Assembly: GCA_963169055.1 (NCBI GenBank)
Contig: CAUJFU010000208.1
Span: 1-16,364, forward strand
Direction of reading: 5' to 3'
DNA from: Myxococcota bacterium
GTDB lineage: Bacteria; Myxococcota_C; UBA6777
Length of the DNA stretch: 16,364 bases
How positions within the stretch are numbered: the stretch's first letter is position 1; every line of letters begins with the position of its first letter. Both the position numbers and the translations under genes were made by a program. Under the pieces are notes generated by a model. That model ran no database searches. It was not told where the DNA came from and saw only the letters and a program-made list of their open reading frames with translations. Positions 13,637-16,364 of the stretch are shown piece after piece.

Positions 13637-13641
13637 TTTTT

Positions 13642-14631
13642 TTGAAATCAACAAGTCTCCCTCAGCACAAAGACTACCTTCCGCCTGCCTTCTGCGCGTT
13701 GGAAAACCCACAGACGGATATCCCCCGTATCGCAAAGGATAAGAAAGCGCTCGCGGAGATCGAAAGCCTTGTTCAGCAGTTTCCAACCGAACATCATCTT
13801 GTTGAAGGGGATTCCCGTGATCTCTCGTTTGTTGAGGACGAATCTGTTCATCTCGTTCTCACGTCTCCCCCATATTGGACACTCAAAAAATACAGAACAC
13901 ACCAGCACCAACTCGGCGACATCGAGGACTACGACGCGTTTCTCTGCGAACTTGACAGAGTGTGGGCGCATTGTTTTCGGCTCTTGGTTCCGGGAGGACG
14001 GTTGATTTGCGTCGTGGGCGATGTCTGTTTGTCTCGGCGAAAAAATGATGGAAGGCATACTGTCGTACCGCTTCATGCCTCCATTCAAGAGCGTTGTCGG
14101 ATGATCGGTTATGATAACCTTGCTCCAATCATCTGGCACAAGATCGCCAACGCTTCTTTTGAAGCCACAGGCAACGGTGCAGGCTTTTTGGGGAAGCCTT
14201 ACGAGCCAAATGCTGTGATCAAAAACGACATCGAGTTTATCTTGATGGAGCGCAAGCCGGGCGGTTATCGCAAACCTTCTTTGGAAACGCGAGTCCTGTC
14301 GGTGATCTCCGAAGAGAATCACAAACGGTGGTTTCAATCGATTTGGTCTGGTTTGACGGGGGCTTCTACCCGCAATCATCCCGCCCCTTACCCCGAAGAA
14401 CTCGCCGAGCGGTTGATCCGTATGTTTTCTTTTGTTGGGGATACTGTGCTTGATCCCTTTGTGGGTACGGGGACGACGGTTGTCGCTGCCGCGAGGTGGG
14501 GGCGGCATTCCATCGGTATCGAAGTCGATCCACACTATCTCGATATGGCGCAAACGCGCATCCAAAACGCAAGCGTTTCTTTGTTTTCTCGCATGGTGCT
14601 CAAAACCACAAGGAGTCCATCCAATGGATAA
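13642..14631 (+). CDS. Type II DNA methyltransferase, SPPYW (beta-class, probably N4-cytosine)
   Basis: A 329-residue methylase of the R-M pair. Motif IV TSPPYW (74-79) lies N-terminal to the AdoMet-binding motif I DPFVGTGTT (271-279) and GIEVDP (292-297); this order defines the beta class. SPPYW is the usual catalytic motif of N4-cytosine methylases such as the BamHI and Cfr9I enzymes, whereas N6-adenine enzymes usually have DPPY/NPPY. The ~190-residue region between the motifs should carry the target recognition elements. The 8-base overlap with the endonuclease gene shows translational coupling, methylase first, which is the protective order. No controller (C) protein gene is visible. Methylation of the host's CTCGAG-type site is inferred from the partner enzyme. 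The N4-C versus N6-A call is likely but not certain from sequence. Confidence 0.9.
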   Translation: MKSTSLPQHKDYLPPAFCALENPQTDIPRIAKDKKALAEIESLVQQFPTEHHLVEGDSRDLSFVEDESVHLVLTSPPYWTLKKYRTHQHQLGDIEDYDAFLCELDRVWAHCFRLLVPGGRLICVVGDVCLSRRKNDGRHTVVPLHASIQERCRMIGYDNLAPIIWHKIANASFEATGNGAGFLGKPYEPNAVIKNDIEFILMERKPGGYRKPSLETRVLSVISEENHKRWFQSIWSGLTGASTRNHPAPYPEELAERLIRMFSFVGDTVLDPFVGTGTTVVAAARWGRHSIGIEVDPHYLDMAQTRIQNASVSLFSRMVLKTTRSPSNG

Positions 14632-15346
14632 ACACCGTGTCGAGCAGGCCGTGAGGTTCTTTTGGGAAACGAGAACTCAACAACAACAAGCGCAAGGCCG
14701 AACATCAGGGAGAAGAGACTCTGGCAATCGAAGAGCCGTCACGGGAGGGCGGCACTTGGACGGTTTTGCAAACCTTTTGGTGGATTTGCTTTGCGAGTCC
14801 GGCCTGCCTAGAGAGGCGATCCACACAACCGCCACAACATTGCCCGGTTATTTTCGCCCCACCAAAGATTGGGATCTTGTCGTGGTAGTCGACGGCGTGC
14901 TGTTGGCTTCGGTCGAACTCAAAGCGCACATCGGCCCATCTTTTGGAAACAATTTCAATAACCGCATCGAAGAAACGCTTGGGAACGCGGTGGATCTCCT
15001 CACCGCTTACCGCGAAGGAAAATTCAGCCCCACTCAAAAGCCTTGGTTGGGATGGTTTCTTCTCTTAGAAGAGGAACCCAGATCGTCTGCCCCTGTTCGT
15101 ATCCACGAACCTCATTTCACAGCGTTCGAGGAATTCAGGGATTCTTCGTATGCTAGGCGCTACGAACTGTTTTGCGAGCGTCTCGTGAGAGAACGTTTGT
15201 ATGATCGAGCTTGCCTTCTTCTTTCCGAACAAGAGAGCGGGTTGCAAGGAGCTTACCGAGAGCCAAACCAAGGATTCGGTTTTACAGCTTTCGCAACTTC
15301 TCTTTGCGCCCACACTACAGCCTACATCACCTCATTTCGGAAGTGA
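14624..15346 (+). CDS. PaeR7I/XhoI-family type II restriction endonuclease
   Basis: 240 residues, close to the ~246 of R.PaeR7I and R.XhoI. Collinear family signatures are visible: VTGGRHLDGF (39-48), TLPGYFRPTKDWD (72-84), SVELKAHIGPSFGNNFNNR (~96-114), LTAYREGKFSP (~126-136), EPHF (162-165) and ARRYELFCERLVRERLYDRA (~177-196). The PD-(D/E)xK catalytic set is Asp84 with Glu98-x-Lys100. Known members cut C^TCGAG; the same specificity here is inferred and is supported by the absence of CTCGAG from the window. The ATG at 14624 is preceded by AGGAG (14611-14615) 8 bases away and overlaps the methylase stop. Longer in-frame starts reach back to 14432 inside the methylase gene and were not used. 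No frameshift or lost catalytic residue is seen, so the enzyme looks intact. Confidence 0.93.
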   Translation: MDKHRVEQAVRFFWETRTQQQQAQGRTSGRRDSGNRRAVTGGRHLDGFANLLVDLLCESGLPREAIHTTATTLPGYFRPTKDWDLVVVVDGVLLASVELKAHIGPSFGNNFNNRIEETLGNAVDLLTAYREGKFSPTQKPWLGWFLLLEEEPRSSAPVRIHEPHFTAFEEFRDSSYARRYELFCERLVRERLYDRACLLLSEQESGLQGAYREPNQGFGFTAFATSLCAHTTAYITSFRK

Positions 15347-15360
15347 GCGACAACCCTTTT

Positions 15361-15391
15361 GCGCCTCTAGGCGCGGGCTTTTGCTTTGCTG
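15361..15391 (+). terminator. Candidate intrinsic terminator after the R-M cassette
   Basis: GCGCCT-CT-AGGCGC (15361-15374), flanked by CCCTTTT on the left and GGGCTTTTGCTTT on the right, lies 14 bases beyond the endonuclease stop. The stem is short but followed by a T-rich stretch. The remaining ~180 bp up to the next gene is T/C-rich with one weak hairpin (AGCCT/AGGCT, 15456-15471) and no clear promoter. Confidence 0.45.
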
Positions 15392-15572
15392 GTTTGAGGC
15401 ACTCCTGTTTTCCCATCATTCCGTTGTCTTGGTTGGTTTGCTTGCTTTTTTGTGGAGCCTGCGCTAAGGCTCTTGTGTATCCGTTGATTCTTGTTGTTGA
15501 CGCCGCTTCTTTGCACGAACACCCTTCTCCAGTGTCCTTTCACCTTCATCCTTACTTCTTTGCGAGGTTGCC

Positions 15573-16322
15573 ATGACGTACACAGAATTTAAAGCCGATC
15601 AGTTCGATCAAAACGAAGCGATCACACTCTCCACAAGCCTACACACCCACATCCAATCCCTCCTTGATACCTACACATCCGAAGATATCACCCAAGCCAT
15701 TCTGGACGCCCTTCGGCTTCTTTGTGATGCAGCCAAACATCTTCAACCCGACACCGCCTACTCCCCCGAAAGCAAACGCCAGATCGATAGCTCCAGCGAC
15801 AATATCAACAGCAGTTTGGTTGATGTTCTTTTGTCGACGATTCGGGCGTATGACGCTTATCTTTTTGAACTCACCCCCACCCAACTCCAACACCTCCGAT
15901 GCGCCGAGCGCATCCTCGCTGCGGTGTATCCCAATGGCAAAGATTACCTCCTTGCCTCGCGCTCAGGCCAGTTTGGCGCCCAAGAGCAGATCTTCACCAC
16001 CATCGATCAGTCTCCCCAACTTCAACAAGATATTCAACACATCGGTCTTGCTCCGCTGTTTGAACTCGCACGCCAGTCCCATACCGAGTACGGTATCCGT
16101 CACGGCTACACCCTCAAAGCCGACACCAGCCCCAAAGCCGTCTGGGATCAAGCCCTCGAACGTTATCTCGCCCGTGTTCTCGGAAACCATGACCGAGGAA
16201 CCCCGCTTCGTGAAGCGCTCCTCACCCCCTACATCAAAGCCTCCGATGCGATCCGCGCCCGTCGCCTCAAAGCCCAGCACAACAAAAAAACAGAACCTAC
16301 ACCCCCTGCTCCCCTCCAATAG
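15573..16322 (+). CDS. Conserved hypothetical helical cytoplasmic protein
   Basis: 249 residues, mostly alpha-helical, with no signal peptide, membrane segment or catalytic motif. The middle segment AERILAAVYPNGKDYLLASRSGQFGAQ (split as AERILAAVYPNG, ~112-123, and what follows) resembles, from memory, a family of uncharacterised myxobacterial proteins with an RILFPEGLxFL-type phrase followed by a helical ...YGxxxG segment; here HTEYGIRHGY at ~170-179 could be the counterpart. The C-terminal ~20 residues are Lys/Pro-rich and probably disordered. The ATG at 15573 has GAGG 5 bases upstream. It follows the R-M cassette by 226 bp with a likely terminator between, so there is no good reason to tie it to restriction. 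Its tail ends 42 bp before the window edge. Confidence 0.75.
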   Translation: MTYTEFKADQFDQNEAITLSTSLHTHIQSLLDTYTSEDITQAILDALRLLCDAAKHLQPDTAYSPESKRQIDSSSDNINSSLVDVLLSTIRAYDAYLFELTPTQLQHLRCAERILAAVYPNGKDYLLASRSGQFGAQEQIFTTIDQSPQLQQDIQHIGLAPLFELARQSHTEYGIRHGYTLKADTSPKAVWDQALERYLARVLGNHDRGTPLREALLTPYIKASDAIRARRLKAQHNKKTEPTPPAPLQ

Positions 16323-16364
16323 CGCCCGATCCGATAGCCCCTTCGCTCTCGAAAAAGTGACCCT

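Noticed and set aside
15201-15576. Small plus-strand open frames in the gap after the endonuclease gene
   Set aside because: They overlap the endonuclease 3' end out of frame, lack SD sites and encode no recognisable sequence.
15573-16322. Third component of the restriction system
   Set aside because: It is separated by a 226-bp gap with a probable terminator, and its sequence resembles ordinary conserved hypothetical proteins with no defence domain.

Overview
The window is 16.4 kb of gene-dense chromosomal DNA, moderately GC-rich by eye, from a Gram-negative bacterium. It is most likely a member of Myxococcota or a close deltaproteobacterial relative. The best evidence is a MYXO-CTERM-like surface-sorting tail (Gly-Cys, hydrophobic stretch, Arg/Lys cluster) on the largest protein. 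Several lipoproteins with Ser/Thr/Asp-rich spacers, a Hanks-type Ser/Thr kinase with a Pro/Ser-rich tail and an exported HEAT-repeat protein fit this assignment. No rRNA, tRNA, CRISPR array or transposase was seen.

Layout. Positions 2-1144 (+): the 3' end of an unidentified gene cut by the window edge, then a small membrane protein with an LSGKLSD motif. Positions 1228-8630 (-): five envelope genes, transcribed right to left. They are a very large PcRGLX/RIFT-barrel polysaccharide-lyase-like protein with the MYXO-CTERM-like tail, a YtkA/FixH-like His/Met-rich lipoprotein, a MauG/CcpA-type di-heme cytochrome c peroxidase lipoprotein, a YafK-type L,D-transpeptidase-fold protein, and a lipoprotein with a carboxypeptidase-regulatory-like domain. 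Positions 8631-9135: a divergent intergenic region holding paired GC-rich hairpins and a four-copy 18-bp tandem repeat. Positions 9136-16322 (+): a HEAT-repeat protein, translationally coupled to a TerB-like protein; a Ser/Thr kinase; a two-gene restriction-modification (R-M) cassette; and a conserved hypothetical protein.

How the genes work together. The minus-strand block is about the cell envelope: surface polysaccharide binding or degradation, periplasmic redox and metal handling, and peptidoglycan-linked chemistry. The kinase and the HEAT-TerB pair look like signalling or scaffold functions. The R-M cassette joins an SPPYW-type (probably N4-cytosine) methyltransferase to a PaeR7I/XhoI-family endonuclease through an 8-base overlap.

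The most striking observation is that I find no CTCGAG, the site of the known PaeR7I and XhoI enzymes, anywhere in the window. The five-base core TCGAG or its complement occurs more than 50 times by hand count. This fits both the predicted specificity and long residence of such a system in the lineage. The pairing with an SPPYW-class methylase differs from the N6-adenine methylases known for PaeR7I and XhoI. The window also shows a strong excess of GATC and several in-frame tandem duplications, one of which duplicates the kinase stop codon.
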